Source of the DNA: Arthrinium phaeospermum
Lineage: Eukaryota > Ascomycota > Sordariomycetes > Amphisphaeriales > Apiosporaceae
DNA: 64,000 bases
Direction of reading: 5' to 3'
Assembly (NCBI GenBank): GCA_006503535.1
Contig: QYRS01000004.1
Location: 1,054,001-1,118,000, forward strand
The notes below the pieces were generated by a model that was given only the letters and a program-made list of their open reading frames with translations, was not told the origin of the DNA and did not search any database. The position numbers were made by a program, and so were the translations under genes. Positions 11,457 through 20,892 of this stretch are shown here, one piece after another (the first letter of the stretch is position 1; each line of letters begins with the position of its first letter).

Positions 11457-12618
11457 TTATTTGCCGGCGCGGTAGTTCTTCCAGTAGCTGTTCATGCGGG
11501 CGTTCTGCCCGGCGGTGAACTCCTCGTAGCAGGTGTCGTAGGTGTAGTCCATGTAGTTGTGGATGGGGTCGACGCCGCCGCCGGAGCAGGTGTCACGGCC
11601 GACGGGGCAGCCGGAAGCAGCGCTGGCCTCGGGGGGCGTGTCGGAGACGTAGTCGCCCTGGCCGCTGCAGCCGCCCTGGAAAGTGTGGTAGAGGCCGAAC
11701 CAGTGGCCGGCCTCGTGGACGGAGGTCAGGCCCAGGTTGAAGTTGTTCAGGTTGCCGCCGGGGACGGTACCGGAAGCGACGACGACGCCGTCCAGGTAGA
11801 AGTTGGACTCGCCGGGGCCCGACTCGTCGGGGAAAGTGGCGTAGCCGAGGATGCTGCCCATGTCCTTGACGAGGTACAGGTTCAGGTCGGCGTACTGGAA
11901 GAAAACGGGTGTTGTTAGCAGGTTGGATTTCAAGTTGGTTGGGGATCAGGGCAAGCCCCTGCGAGAATAAACCGGCCGAGCCTCCTCACGAATAAGCAGG
12001 TCTACTGAATAACTATTGTTCCGATAGTACCAGCTTATTCCACTGTTATTCCCTGGAAGTAAGTGGAATAATCAAGATGGTTTATCCCTGCGGCCGCTTG
12101 CTGGGGTATATTCTCAGGTATACTTACGTTGCCCTTGCGGAGCTGCTTCTTCATCGGCGCCTCGGCGGAACCGTAGGCGTTGGAGGCCCAGTTGCTGTTG
12201 ACGGTGAAGTCGGTGCCGGCCAGGGTGAACTGGTAGCCGTAGGGGGCGTACGCCTTGTTCATGGCCGAGATCTGGGCGCTAACATCGGAGCTCTACGCAA
12301 CATTCAGGCGATCAGCGGCTGGTTCGACGAAAAGAAAGGTGCATCAAACACTGGAGGGGAAGGGCTTACGGAGAGGTAGCCACCGCTTGCGGACTGAGAG
12401 GAGGCCACGACGTGGACGTAGACCTTGACGGTGGTGGTGGCGGCGATCCGGAAGGACTCGTTGCCAGTCAGGGCCAGAGCAGCCTCCTCGGTGGCGAACT
12501 GCTTGGACATCTCGACGTGGGCCTCGGTAGGATCATGCGTACCGCAGGCGCGGACGATGTCCTCGGCGATGACGCCGGTGGCCGCGAGGGCGCCGAGAGC
12601 AAAGGTCAGGAACTGCAT
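11457..12618 (-). CDS. secreted M43-type (pappalysin/MEP1-like) zinc metalloprotease
   Basis: Predicted extracellular endopeptidase of the metzincin M43B group, common as MEP1-like enzymes in ascomycetes. Three exons: 12618-12370, 12292-12128 and 11894-11457 (introns 77 and 233 bases), giving 283 residues. Signal peptide: [19 protein letters not shown] short propeptide-like segment with CGTHDP (about residues 25-30) may supply a cysteine-switch ligand. The zinc site [11 protein letters not shown] is at 198-208 (HExxHxxGxxH), and the downstream [10 protein letters not shown] is the Met-turn. Paired cysteines in [16 protein letters not shown] and GCPVGRDTC are typical of the family. All catalytic residues are present. 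The long second intron contains no obvious ORF. Confidence 0.9.
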
Positions 12619-12748
12619 CTTGATTGAACGAATGGAGTTGACAAGAACGAGTGATGAGTTAGGATATACAGCTCCTTGAAGTGTGCTTGACCGGGTGGCT
12701 ACTGACTGGATGCTGAGTATAGTCCAAAGGTAGGACGAACTGCGAGGT

Positions 12749-12755
12749 CTTTATA
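12749..12755 (-). promoter_or_regulatory. TATA box of the metalloprotease gene
   Basis: TATAAAG on the minus strand, about 130 bases upstream of the ATG at 12618, a normal distance for a fungal core promoter. Position and sequence are the only support. Confidence 0.45.
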
Positions 12756-13314
12756 GAACATCAGACGAACCTGCATCTTTCTTTAAAAAATATAGAACGT
12801 TTAACACGAGGTTACATCTTGATCGGTTTACTTCCCGTAAGAGGAAGGTTTGATCGTTATACGATCTAGGGCCGGGAGCTAACACTTTGGTCCTCGAATT
12901 TCGGAGCCTCTGGGCTATGCTAGGTCCAGGGCGAGTGACCAACCTTCCTGATGTGTGCGGGTGCACCGCATGGCAAACCGAGGGATGGGGGTGGTTGCCA
13001 TTGGATAGCGAGTGAGCAAACAATTCTCCGCCGGTCAGAATCGCTGATTGCCTTGGTCACGGGTAGCATTGCATGATTCAAGGGCGCGAGTAGTGCGAAC
13101 TCGGCAGAGAAGTGGGCCACAACAACGGCCTCCGTTGATGCTGTGCACGCAAAGAAGCAAGTAGGGTGAATTGTGCGAACAGGGGGAGAGAACGGCGAGG
13201 GGGCAATATGGCAAGCGCCCAGTCGGATGTCGAAGATAAGCTGTGGGCTCTCGGAGACCGGAGATGGCAGCGGCAAGTGCCTGCCGTTTCATTGGGCTGG
13301 ATTGGGGGGCCAGC

Positions 13315-13655
13315 CCCGCGAGGCATAAGGCCTCGCACATGCGCAGTCGCCCGAATCTCCAGCGCATGCATGCTAGGACCATTACGGGAGGAGACAGGCA
13401 CGAATTCCACCTTCCCGGAGCGGTAGGTATTAAGCTTCTACACGAGAAATGGCACATGCCACTTTGGTCGGTAGTGATAAGGGCCTTGACCACTTTCGCG
13501 AGTGCCAAGCGGCAGACTGGCGAGTGAGAGCTGCCCAGAACCCCACACTCCACCCCGGCAGGCACGCGCCAAGCCTGCATAAAGCCGAGCCTGAAGATAA
13601 GCAAGTAGGCCAGCATCACCCAAGCAGCGTCCTCGGTGGCCTTATGCCTCGCGGG
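13315..13655. repeat. 341-bp element bounded by an 18-bp perfect inverted repeat
   Basis: CCCGCGAGGCATAAGGCC at 13315-13332 is repeated as its exact reverse complement at 13638-13655, with 305 bases between. Identity falls away immediately outside and inside the arms. Size and arm length fit a MITE or a solo pair of terminal inverted repeats, but no clear target-site duplication flanks it and no transposase is present. Confidence 0.4.
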
Positions 13656-14182
13656 ACTGCTGTGCCCAGGCCGATTGCGCTTCGTTTGACCACTGCGAAG
13701 TTCAGTCAGCACAACAACAGTGCACTGCGCTTACCGCGCAATGCACCTAGTTCATTGGGTCCCTCCCCGCAAGACGAAGACGGCCTGGACTTGCTGAAGA
13801 TGCCCCTCAACACCAGAAACTCATCGCGACTTCTCACAGCTGAATTTGCAATTCCCAGGCAAGATCCGCAATGATGATCGCTTTTGCAGGCGCAAGCGAG
13901 AATGCAACCTCAGAGCAGGTCAACTTGGAAGTTGCATTGGATTTAAGGTTAAATGAGGATTCTGGGCGCCCAGGCGTCCGGGGTGCGGGGGTCAGAGCGC
14001 CTGTACGTACCTGTGAGCTGCTCAACGGGTCAACTCGGTAACATCAACATTCTTCAGGCAATCAGTTCAGGACCGAGGCGGCACAATACCAACATATCGA
14101 GCATTGCATTTTCATAAGTGGAATACCAGAAACCGATATACATAGGAGCCTGAGTTCCAACACGTGACATTCACCCATCCTC

Positions 14183-14965
14183 ATGGCCACCTTTCACCCA
14201 TTCCCCCGCCTCCCGCCTGAAATCCGTCATCTGGTCTGGCGAATGACAGTGGAGCCGAGAATTGTCGAGGTCGGTCTCACCGTCGTGGAAGAGTCGCCAG
14301 GTTCCCGAAAAAGTTTGATGAGACTCGCCTCGTCGACGCTGGTCCCCGCCGCGCTGCATACCTGCCGAGAAGCCCGCAACCTGGGACTCTACCAGCGGGT
14401 GCTCACCCAGGCCTTGCCTGTCTTCCGCGCCCCGACTAGGGTCATTTTCCCGCGAATACCCCCGCCGCACGAGCAGCGCCCCTACTTCTAGCTGAACTGG
14501 GACATCGATATTTTCTCGGTCGGAACGACGGCCCTCAGCTTGTTCAGGCCCATCGCGCCCCTGGTCAAGCGGCTCCGACTCGCGCGCAGTGGCAGCGCCA
14601 ACCTCTTCTTTGAGACCGAGCGCAGCTCCCTTGGAGCCTTCATCAATGTCGAGGAGATCCAGGTCGTCTGCCTGGGGCCGCTGTGGGGCTGGGAGGGGGC
14701 GGCGGAGAACTATTCGTGGCCTTGCGGACCGGACCGCTTGTTCTTCACCGAGACGGTCAATGGGACAATGATGAAGGGGACCGAGTTCGACACTTTTCTT
14801 GTGGGACTGCGAGAGGAAGGGGAGAGACAGCGAACTGAGGGCAGGTCGCAGGAAGTCGACCTGAGTATAAGCGATACCGAGCAGGACGACTTGGACACTA
14901 ATAGCATTCGGATGGCAGAGGCGGGGCATCTTTGCGCTGGAACTTATGGATATGAATTTTCTTAA
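14183..14965 (+). pseudogene. 2EXR-domain protein gene with in-frame TAG
   Basis: The opening FHPFPRLPPEIRHLVWRM and the CREARNLGLYQRV segment mark the 2EXR (F-box-like) family, large in ascomycetes and of unknown function. The frame runs from ATG 14183, is stopped by TAG at 14489-14491, and stays open in the same frame to TAA at 14963-14965, about 259 codons plus the stop. The stop falls inside the conserved YF-x-LNWDIDIF segment, so the part after it is clearly the same gene. Possible readings are a young nonsense allele, stop readthrough (TAG followed by CTG), or a 51-nt intron from GTCATT at 14441 to the TAG itself. That intron would keep the frame but has a poor donor and no clear branch point. 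Confidence 0.6.
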
Positions 14966-15484
14966 CGGGTGGTCTGAGTACCCCTATCCCATGATTCAGT
15001 TTGCAGTATGCCCCCTGACCGGGATGTTAGTCGGCCCTGCCCCAACCCGCACCTCCTGTGTCACAGTTGAGCCCCTGAACGACGACAAATGATTCTACCC
15101 CATGGTTAGTTTAGAAGGGTTTATCCTTGGATGGCCTTGTCGTACGCGTCTCTAGTAACTTAGGGCAGGGTAACATGAACCAAAGAACACTCATTTACGA
15201 CATCGTCATCAGGAAACGCTATCGTGAAAGCCAATATGGATGGATTGGTTTGTTACTTGAGCAGTGAGTGACTAGACTTAGTTCCATCTTGAGTAATGAA
15301 TGACTGATTGGCCAAAAGGTTTAGTGTCATTTCCATGTGTCCACCATTCTCGGGGGAATATCGTGTAGATCCTAGAGGCAGCACCGAACACCGGTATCAT
15401 CACTTGGACCAAACTCCCTGCATCCCACTTGCGTTGAAGTTGACGGCGGTGCTCCTCTACAACTGCGGTATCGCATTGAGGTGT
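14966..15484. other. intergenic region
   Basis: Convergent 3' flanks of the 2EXR gene and the cysteine-rich secreted-protein gene. No gene, repeat or RNA is recognised. Confidence 0.4.
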
Positions 15485-15909
15485 TTACCAGCAGTAGGCG
15501 CCCGGTGCGCCGTTAGCCTTGCACCAGTCGTTGAAGCCACCGCTGTCGATGCAGCAACCGGAGCTCGAGCACTGGTTGCGATGACGGGTAAGCTCATGCA
15601 AGATCTTCCATGCTACGGGCTCGTGGACGGCTCGTGAGGTACTTACCTGGTGGTGCTGGTCTCCATGGTATTGCTTGTTCAAGAGGCAGGCGACGCTCTC
15701 GCCTGGCAGCTGGGTGCCGCAGGCTCTCTGGGTGAGGTCGTTCCACTGGGGGCCGGTGCCGGAGGGGTCCTGGCACTTGCAGTTGCAACCGGCGAGAACG
15801 CTGATAGTGTTGTTAGTACCATGCGTGTGCTTCACTTGGCTAGGATACTAGTGTAGAGGAGTACTCACCTGGTGGAACCCAGGAGGATGGTGAGAAGAGC
15901 CAACTTCAT
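15485..15909 (-). CDS. small secreted cysteine-rich protein (candidate effector)
   Basis: Three exons, 15909-15869, 15800-15647 and 15571-15485 (introns 68 and 75 bases, GTGAGT/GTAAGT donors), encode 93 residues. The signal peptide MKLALLTILLGSTSVLAG is split by the first intron. The mature protein of about 75 residues has ten cysteines: CNCKC at its start, four single Cys, the GCC pair, and WC and CW near the end, enough for five disulfides. No catalytic motif is seen. Proteins of this build in plant-associated and saprotrophic ascomycetes are secreted effectors or antimicrobials; the role here is inference. The open frame starting at 15835 misses exon 1 and reads through both introns, so the true start is easily lost. 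Its leader holds a heptamer repeat and a TATA-like box. Confidence 0.75.
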
Positions 15910-15954
15910 TTTGCTTGTTAGATGTGCTTCGCGGTGGTAAGGTGTAGGATAGGA

Positions 15955-16010
15955 CAGATGATGTCAGATGTCAGATGTCTGATGTCTGATGTCTGATGTC
16001 TGATGTCTGG
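15955..16010. repeat. GATGTCT heptamer tandem repeat in the leader/promoter
   Basis: About seven near-perfect copies of GATGTCW (GATGTCA then GATGTCT) lie head to tail 45-100 bases upstream of the cysteine-rich protein ATG. A TATA-like element (ATATAAATATG on the minus strand, about 16053-16063) lies just beyond, so the repeat is probably in the 5' UTR or core promoter. Copy number may vary between strains. Confidence 0.7.
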
Positions 16011-16063
16011 TTGAATGTGAGTGAATGCGGCAAGTAATGTGGTATTGAGCTCATATTTATATC

Positions 16064-17302
16064 GAGTAGTCAAGACACAATACTTCTATTATCAGTTACA
16101 TATTCTAATTATAGTGAATCTAATCATGTTGTTCCATAGTGTAACATCCTCAGATGATAGTCGCCGCGCTTACTGAGCCCGATGCATATACGGCTGAGAG
16201 GCGACTCTCTCTTGGAAAAGAAAAGACATGGTTTCGAATTTCACTGCCATGATCGTCATGAAGGATTCTGCATGTTGCTGTCCCTCGGCGAATCTGAGAC
16301 CAAAGTAAGCGGTGGCTCTTTGAAGTGAGTAAGCCGCGTCTAACCTAACGGGATGTTTCATGTCAGCTCAGTGCAGATCTGGAGTATTCCGTGCTAATTC
16401 CGGGATGGCGTACAAACCTGCATGATGCAGGGTACTATAAGAGATGTTGCAATTACCAATACCTTTTGTATAATTCTGACCTAAATCTGCGAATCAGCCT
16501 ACAGTACTTCCGATGTCGTACTGACATAAATGACCGAAAGGGGTCTCAGTCCATTGATTCGTAGACGGGCAAGAATGACCATGTGATCAACAGACTGCTG
16601 GCAATCCAACAGCAAGCTGCTCCGACATTACGAAGAGGCAAGTCATTTTTGGACAAGGTCAAAGATGGATATTTCTACACAAGAGAGCTTACGATGAAAG
16701 GGGGTGGTTCAATGCTATCCTGACCTAAGTTGAGGGACAGGCAGCCTACCTAGCCACCGCCCACCGATGCAAGTTGATTATATTACGACCTGAATGAATT
16801 GGACATCAGTAGCGTTGGATCATTTGCTAGGTGGAGCGGGGTCAGCACAATGTCAGGCTATTTCGGCAGTCGTGTGGGCAGACAGGCGTTGTCTCGTTTC
16901 TAGCTGACCACATCCCACGAATCAAGATGATCTGCATAACCATCGGTAACGATGACAACGCATACACCAAATATAGAACCTACTCAGATTGTCACGGACC
17001 GCACTATTTTAGCAGTGGAGATTATCCCGCTGCGTCGATATTTGCTAGTGGCTAGGAGATTTGGAGCCGCGTTGTCTGTTCTAGCTCCCAAAACCCAGTC
17101 TTTCCCTACTGTATTTACTGGCCATACAGGAGGGTGGAGGTCACGACAATGCAAGACCACATGAGCTAGCACTATTATGAGAAGTAGAGCTAAAAGAGTG
17201 TGGATTCCTATGTGTAGCCTCCCTTGGTCATCAAGGTAGCTCAGCCGAAATGAGAAACTTGCAGAGAGGACATAAGACTCAGAATAATGAACTGCACTCA
17301 GC
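16064..17302. other. AT-rich intergenic region
   Basis: No coding or RNA gene is recognised in 1.2 kb of AT-richer sequence beyond the small-protein promoter. Confidence 0.4.
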
Positions 17303-18226
17303 TCAAAAAGAAGCCGTTGTACGTTTTGTGTCGCGTGTGCGGAGTGTCTGTTGGAGAATTTCTTGCCATTTGTCTGCTGGCCCGGTTTCCGCCTCATCTT
17401 CCTGGCCTTTTTGGTCATCTAGCCATCCAATTAGCACGTCTTCCCGCTTGCCCGAAGAATCGACAGATGTGGTAACGAAATGGCCGGGACAGGCCGTCAT
17501 CACCACAGCCTTCGTTGGGATGAGGGTCGAGCCGACTCCCATGCCTTGCTCCATCAGCTTCAGCAAGTGTTCTTGGAATTCCTTGAACAACCGATACTGC
17601 TCATTGTCTCCATTGTCCTCCTTGGCGCGCACAGCCTCGCTGCGCGAACGAGGATCCGGAATGTTGGGATATTTGGCTTCGTCAGCTTGCCAGATACCAA
17701 GGCAGAATAAGAGCGGCGTGTCTTCGTCTCGTGGATCTGGAAAGCGAAAGATCTGGATGATGGATGTCTGCTGTGTGTCCCAGTATGGATTCGATAGGGG
17801 GTATGGCCTTTCGATCACTCTGATTCTGTCAAACTTGCTCGTGGCGCCGAGACGGAAGCGAGCCAGTAGTTGGCGAATCTTGCGTGAAAGAGCTGAGAGG
17901 TCCTCGTCAGAATTGCGGCTCACTTCGAGATGCTGGCCTTGCCGCAACAGTTTCCTGATTCGATACCAGCATTTGATCCCCTTTGCCAATTCGGGACCGC
18001 GACCGCCGAGATCCCGAGTGACAACACCTGCGCCAGCGCCCGTCGTTGGCTTACGGGAGGCACTGCGTTGTTCTGCGAGACGAGGCTGTCCCTCAAACAT
18101 GTGTCTATCCGGACTGTAACGATAGCGGACCGGCATGCGGACAAAGTGGACAGAATGGCGAGGACTGATCAAATCAATGGGTCTATGCAGTGGCGGCCGA
18201 CCAGCAACAGCGCGCGAGCGAAGCAT
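17303..18226 (-). CDS. uncharacterised 307-residue protein
   Basis: Intronless ORF; the upstream in-frame start at 18343 is GTG, so I use the first ATG at 18226. The N-terminus (MLRSRAVAGRPPLHRPIDLI) is basic and hydroxylated with no acidic residue until position 17, which could be a mitochondrial presequence. The middle has an Arg/Lys-rich helical part (RIRKLLRQGQHLEV, LSRKIRQLLARFRLG), then a mixed alpha/beta-looking part (SIIQIFRFPDPR, LLFCLGIWQADE), an acidic linker (KEDNGDNEQ) and a Lys/Thr-rich tail. I do not recognise a domain. Codon use and length suggest a real gene, but transcript support would be needed. Confidence 0.5.
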   Translation of the reverse strand: MLRSRAVAGRPPLHRPIDLISPRHSVHFVRMPVRYRYSPDRHMFEGQPRLAEQRSASRKPTTGAGAGVVTRDLGGRGPELAKGIKCWYRIRKLLRQGQHLEVSRNSDEDLSALSRKIRQLLARFRLGATSKFDRIRVIERPYPLSNPYWDTQQTSIIQIFRFPDPRDEDTPLLFCLGIWQADEAKYPNIPDPRSRSEAVRAKEDNGDNEQYRLFKEFQEHLLKLMEQGMGVGSTLIPTKAVVMTACPGHFVTTSVDSSGKREDVLIGWLDDQKGQEDEAETGPADKWQEILQQTLRTRDTKRTTASF

Positions 18227-18452
18227 TGTAGGGTCCTGCGTGAGGTGTGTGGTGGGAGTTGGCGCGAACCGGAAGCATATGTCTTTGCGACTTGGGTTGC
18301 GCCGTGCTTGCGGTGTTCTGTGCAATAACGGGTTTACGATCACGTGGGTGGCGTCGGCCTTCCCGTGCTTGAATGGTGGCTTGCAGGCATATCTTTTCTT
18401 TCTTTTTCCAGGGCAACTGTTACCAGAAACAAACTGTTGGAATATCTAGTCA

Positions 18453-18514
18453 CGTGACCAGCTGGTCACGGACCACCAGACCCTAGGTTAAGAGGGGGAT
18501 CTCACGATCCCCCT
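18453..18514. promoter_or_regulatory. 18-bp perfect palindrome with E-box plus 9-bp-arm hairpin
   Basis: CGTGACCAGCTGGTCACG (18453-18470) is its own reverse complement and overlaps a CACGTG E-box at 18451-18456. Twenty-two bases on, AGGGGGATC (18493-18501) pairs exactly with GATCCCCCT (18506-18514) across a TCAC loop. Both lie 230-290 bases upstream of the gene starting at 18226. The palindrome suits a dimeric bHLH or Zn-cluster regulator; no regulator is identified. Confidence 0.4.
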
Positions 18515-19165
18515 TCCTACCTACCTAGATAGACCATGCTTTATGATGACCTGGATATACCACATTGAGCAACACCACCACCCGTACGATCGTACCCGAG
18601 TCCATTCAACAAAACACCACCCAGATACCTGAAGTGAACATGTCACGACGTGGTAAGCTACCTATCGAGGGTACCTAGGTACTGTCCATACCTAGGAAGT
18701 CAAGGAGGGGTAGGTTATAATTGCAAACAAGTCAAAGATTCTGCAACGGTGGTACAGTGGGATGATCGACGGAGTAATTGGGGCTTCGAAGGGCAGCTAC
18801 CCTTCGAGCTGCTGGTAATAAACCGGCAACCAATCAAGCCAGTGTGCTCTGTTCGAAACTCCTCTGTGGCATCGTTTTTTGCTTTTCTTTTCTCTCTTTC
18901 GTCTTTTGAATTACTTTCAGTCCGTCGTCGTCACATTGCCTTCTTTGGTGGACGACCTAGCAACAACAATGGATTGGTGTCCTCCCTTCATGCTTGGTTA
19001 GCATGACAGCTGCACCGCAATAGAAAACATACTACGTGTAATGCTTGAGTCCATACTTATCACTTCTCTATCTCGAATCACAGCGCAATTGCAATTGAAA
19101 ACAGTTCTATATTAATATGTACACAATACCAACCACGATGCTGCTACGGCGACTTGACCGTCAAC
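18515..19165. other. intergenic region
   Basis: Holds the TACCTA/CCTAGGTA-type short motifs common in fungal intergenic DNA (about 18516-18700) and the 3' flank of the next gene. A plus-strand open frame at 18650-19006 has no domain and is rejected. Confidence 0.35.
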
Positions 19166-20494
19166 CTAAAACTTATCATCCCCCCTCACAGTCGGCCTGC
19201 GAGCCGCCGCCTTCGCCCGCAGCACGGCCGCCTTCCAACTGTACAGGCTCTCAGCGCTCTCGGAGATGGTCGTCTGGATGGACGCGACCGTGTCCGGGGA
19301 GAAGAAGACAAAGCGGCGAGGCTTGTCGCCGCCGGGCGCACCCTCGGCCCCCCGCCGCGTCATGTAGAGGGTGTGCAGCTCGAGCTCCTCAAGCCCCTGC
19401 TGGATGGCCTTGGCGGTGGAGTGGCGGATCAGCCAGATGCGCTCGGCCAGGTGGGAGGCGTCCTCGCGCTGGTACTTGCGCAGGCTGTCGGCGTGCCGCT
19501 GCAGCTTGAAGATGGCCGTCTCGAGCTGGCGGTAGGCCCGCCCCAGCCCCGACGCCTCGAGGTCCATGATGCGCGACATGCCCTGGATGAACCAGCCGGA
19601 GAAGGTGTCGCGCCACTGCCGGTGCCGGTGCGGCAGGACCTGCGACCAGGCGACGCCGTGGATGGTGCGCAGGAAGGGGATCAGCTCGTCTTCCAGGAAG
19701 GCCACCACAGTGGACATGCCCGCGCGGCACGGGCCCTTGTCCGGGTCCTGGAAGCACTCGTCGATGTCGTATTTGCCGATCGCCATGGAGCTCATGAAGT
19801 CGACCAGCGTCCAGGCCGTCTCGCGCGTGACCCAGTCCTGCCGCCGCTCGAGCTGGTACTTGAGGGCCTTGTAGTCGTGGGTTTCGGCCTCGTAGGACTG
19901 CCGCCACAGGGCCGTGAGGTTGGCGTGGGCCGAGGCGAGCGAGTCGTTGAGGGTGCGGAACTGGCGGTCGAAGCGCTCGTTGAGCTTGGTGCCGAACAGG
20001 GTCGCCCTCCCGTAGACGGTCCCCTCGTCCGTCAGCCCGGCCAGCTTGTTGTGCATCTCGGCCATGCGCGTGAGGACGTACCAGGACTTGGTGTTCTCCT
20101 CCAGGTCCCCCGCGAGCGTCCCGCCCTCGTTCTTGTCGGGGCTGCCGTACCGCTTCGTGACGATGACCCCGGTCCCGTTCTTCATGCGCAGGAGGCCGAG
20201 CATCTGGGGCACGGTGTAGCCCAGCAGCTGGTCCGTGATCTCCGTCACGCTCTCGGCGGGGCGGCCGGGGACCCATCGGGCGTCGGGCAGGTCTGGAGAG
20301 CAGTGGCGGCAGACGGAGAAGTCGTTGATGAGCTGGACGTATTCCTGCACCACCATCGGGAGGGACTTCACCACGGACCACTCTGTTACCGCCGACTGCG
20401 CGCCGCCGCCATTGGCCGTGACGAGGAGCGGCAGGAGGAGGGCCAGGAAAGAAGCCGCATGGATTCGTACTGCAGCTGTCGTCGTTGGAAACAT
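19166..20494 (-). CDS. uncharacterised secreted helical protein
   Basis: 442-residue intronless protein from ATG 20494; a longer frame to 20530 would need a TTG start. The N-terminus (MFPTTTAAVRIHAASFLALL and on) is a signal peptide or signal anchor ending near ANGGG. The mature part is long and alpha-helical with few repeats, a CRHCSPDLP segment near residue 60 and a second CFQDPDKGPC pair near 250, possibly disulfides. It has many Trp and Arg in the C-terminal half (QWRDTFSGWFIQ) and a basic tail. No known domain is recognised. It lies next to two other unknown genes, one multi-pass and one single-pass, on the same side of the window. Confidence 0.6.
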   Translation of the reverse strand: MFPTTTAAVRIHAASFLALLLPLLVTANGGGAQSAVTEWSVVKSLPMVVQEYVQLINDFSVCRHCSPDLPDARWVPGRPAESVTEITDQLLGYTVPQMLGLLRMKNGTGVIVTKRYGSPDKNEGGTLAGDLEENTKSWYVLTRMAEMHNKLAGLTDEGTVYGRATLFGTKLNERFDRQFRTLNDSLASAHANLTALWRQSYEAETHDYKALKYQLERRQDWVTRETAWTLVDFMSSMAIGKYDIDECFQDPDKGPCRAGMSTVVAFLEDELIPFLRTIHGVAWSQVLPHRHRQWRDTFSGWFIQGMSRIMDLEASGLGRAYRQLETAIFKLQRHADSLRKYQREDASHLAERIWLIRHSTAKAIQQGLEELELHTLYMTRRGAEGAPGGDKPRRFVFFSPDTVASIQTTISESAESLYSWKAAVLRAKAAARRPTVRGDDKF

Positions 20495-20892
20495 TGTGTT
20501 ACTTGTTGTATTGGTTACTTGCTCGTTCAAGTGTTCGACCCAGAAATCCTCTCAAAATCGTCGGGAACTGATTGTATTCTCTACTACTGCTACGACTAGG
20601 GGGCAAGACATAGGTATCATGATTATCAGTACAAATGGATGTCATTATGGGCTGTGCTCTCGACAAAGCATTGACAGTCTTTGTACTTGGTACTTATTTT
20701 GAAGAGAGCAAAGGGTTCAGGCACAATGCACGGCTGCTTTCAGAAGTGCTACTTGGGCGAATGGTGTTGGATTCTATTTCATTGTCCATTTTACTTGAGA
20801 CATAAATCGAGAGAGAAAACAGTTTCGGAGACTTCGCGATAAGAAAGAAAAAAGGAAAGAAAAAAAGACCCACCCTTAAGCGTGTATTCAGC
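20495..20892. other. intergenic region
   Basis: Gap of about 400 bases between two minus-strand genes; presumed promoter of the secreted-protein gene and 3' UTR of the multi-pass gene, with an A-rich run near 20843-20865. Nothing else is seen. Confidence 0.4.

Larger units (their letters stand above)
12619..14182. other. 1.56 kb gene-poor interval
   Basis: Contains the metalloprotease promoter and a GC-rich stretch with an 18-bp inverted repeat (13315-13655, listed separately). Overlapping open frames on both strands at 13035-13874 have no recognisable domain and look like by-products of high GC. Confidence 0.4.

Noticed and set aside
13035..13874. Long overlapping open frames on both strands
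   Set aside because: They overlap each other and the inverted-repeat element and show no recognisable motif; expected in GC-rich DNA.
17303..18343. Longer 346-codon version of the unknown gene
   Set aside because: The start at 18343 is GTG; the first ATG is 18226.
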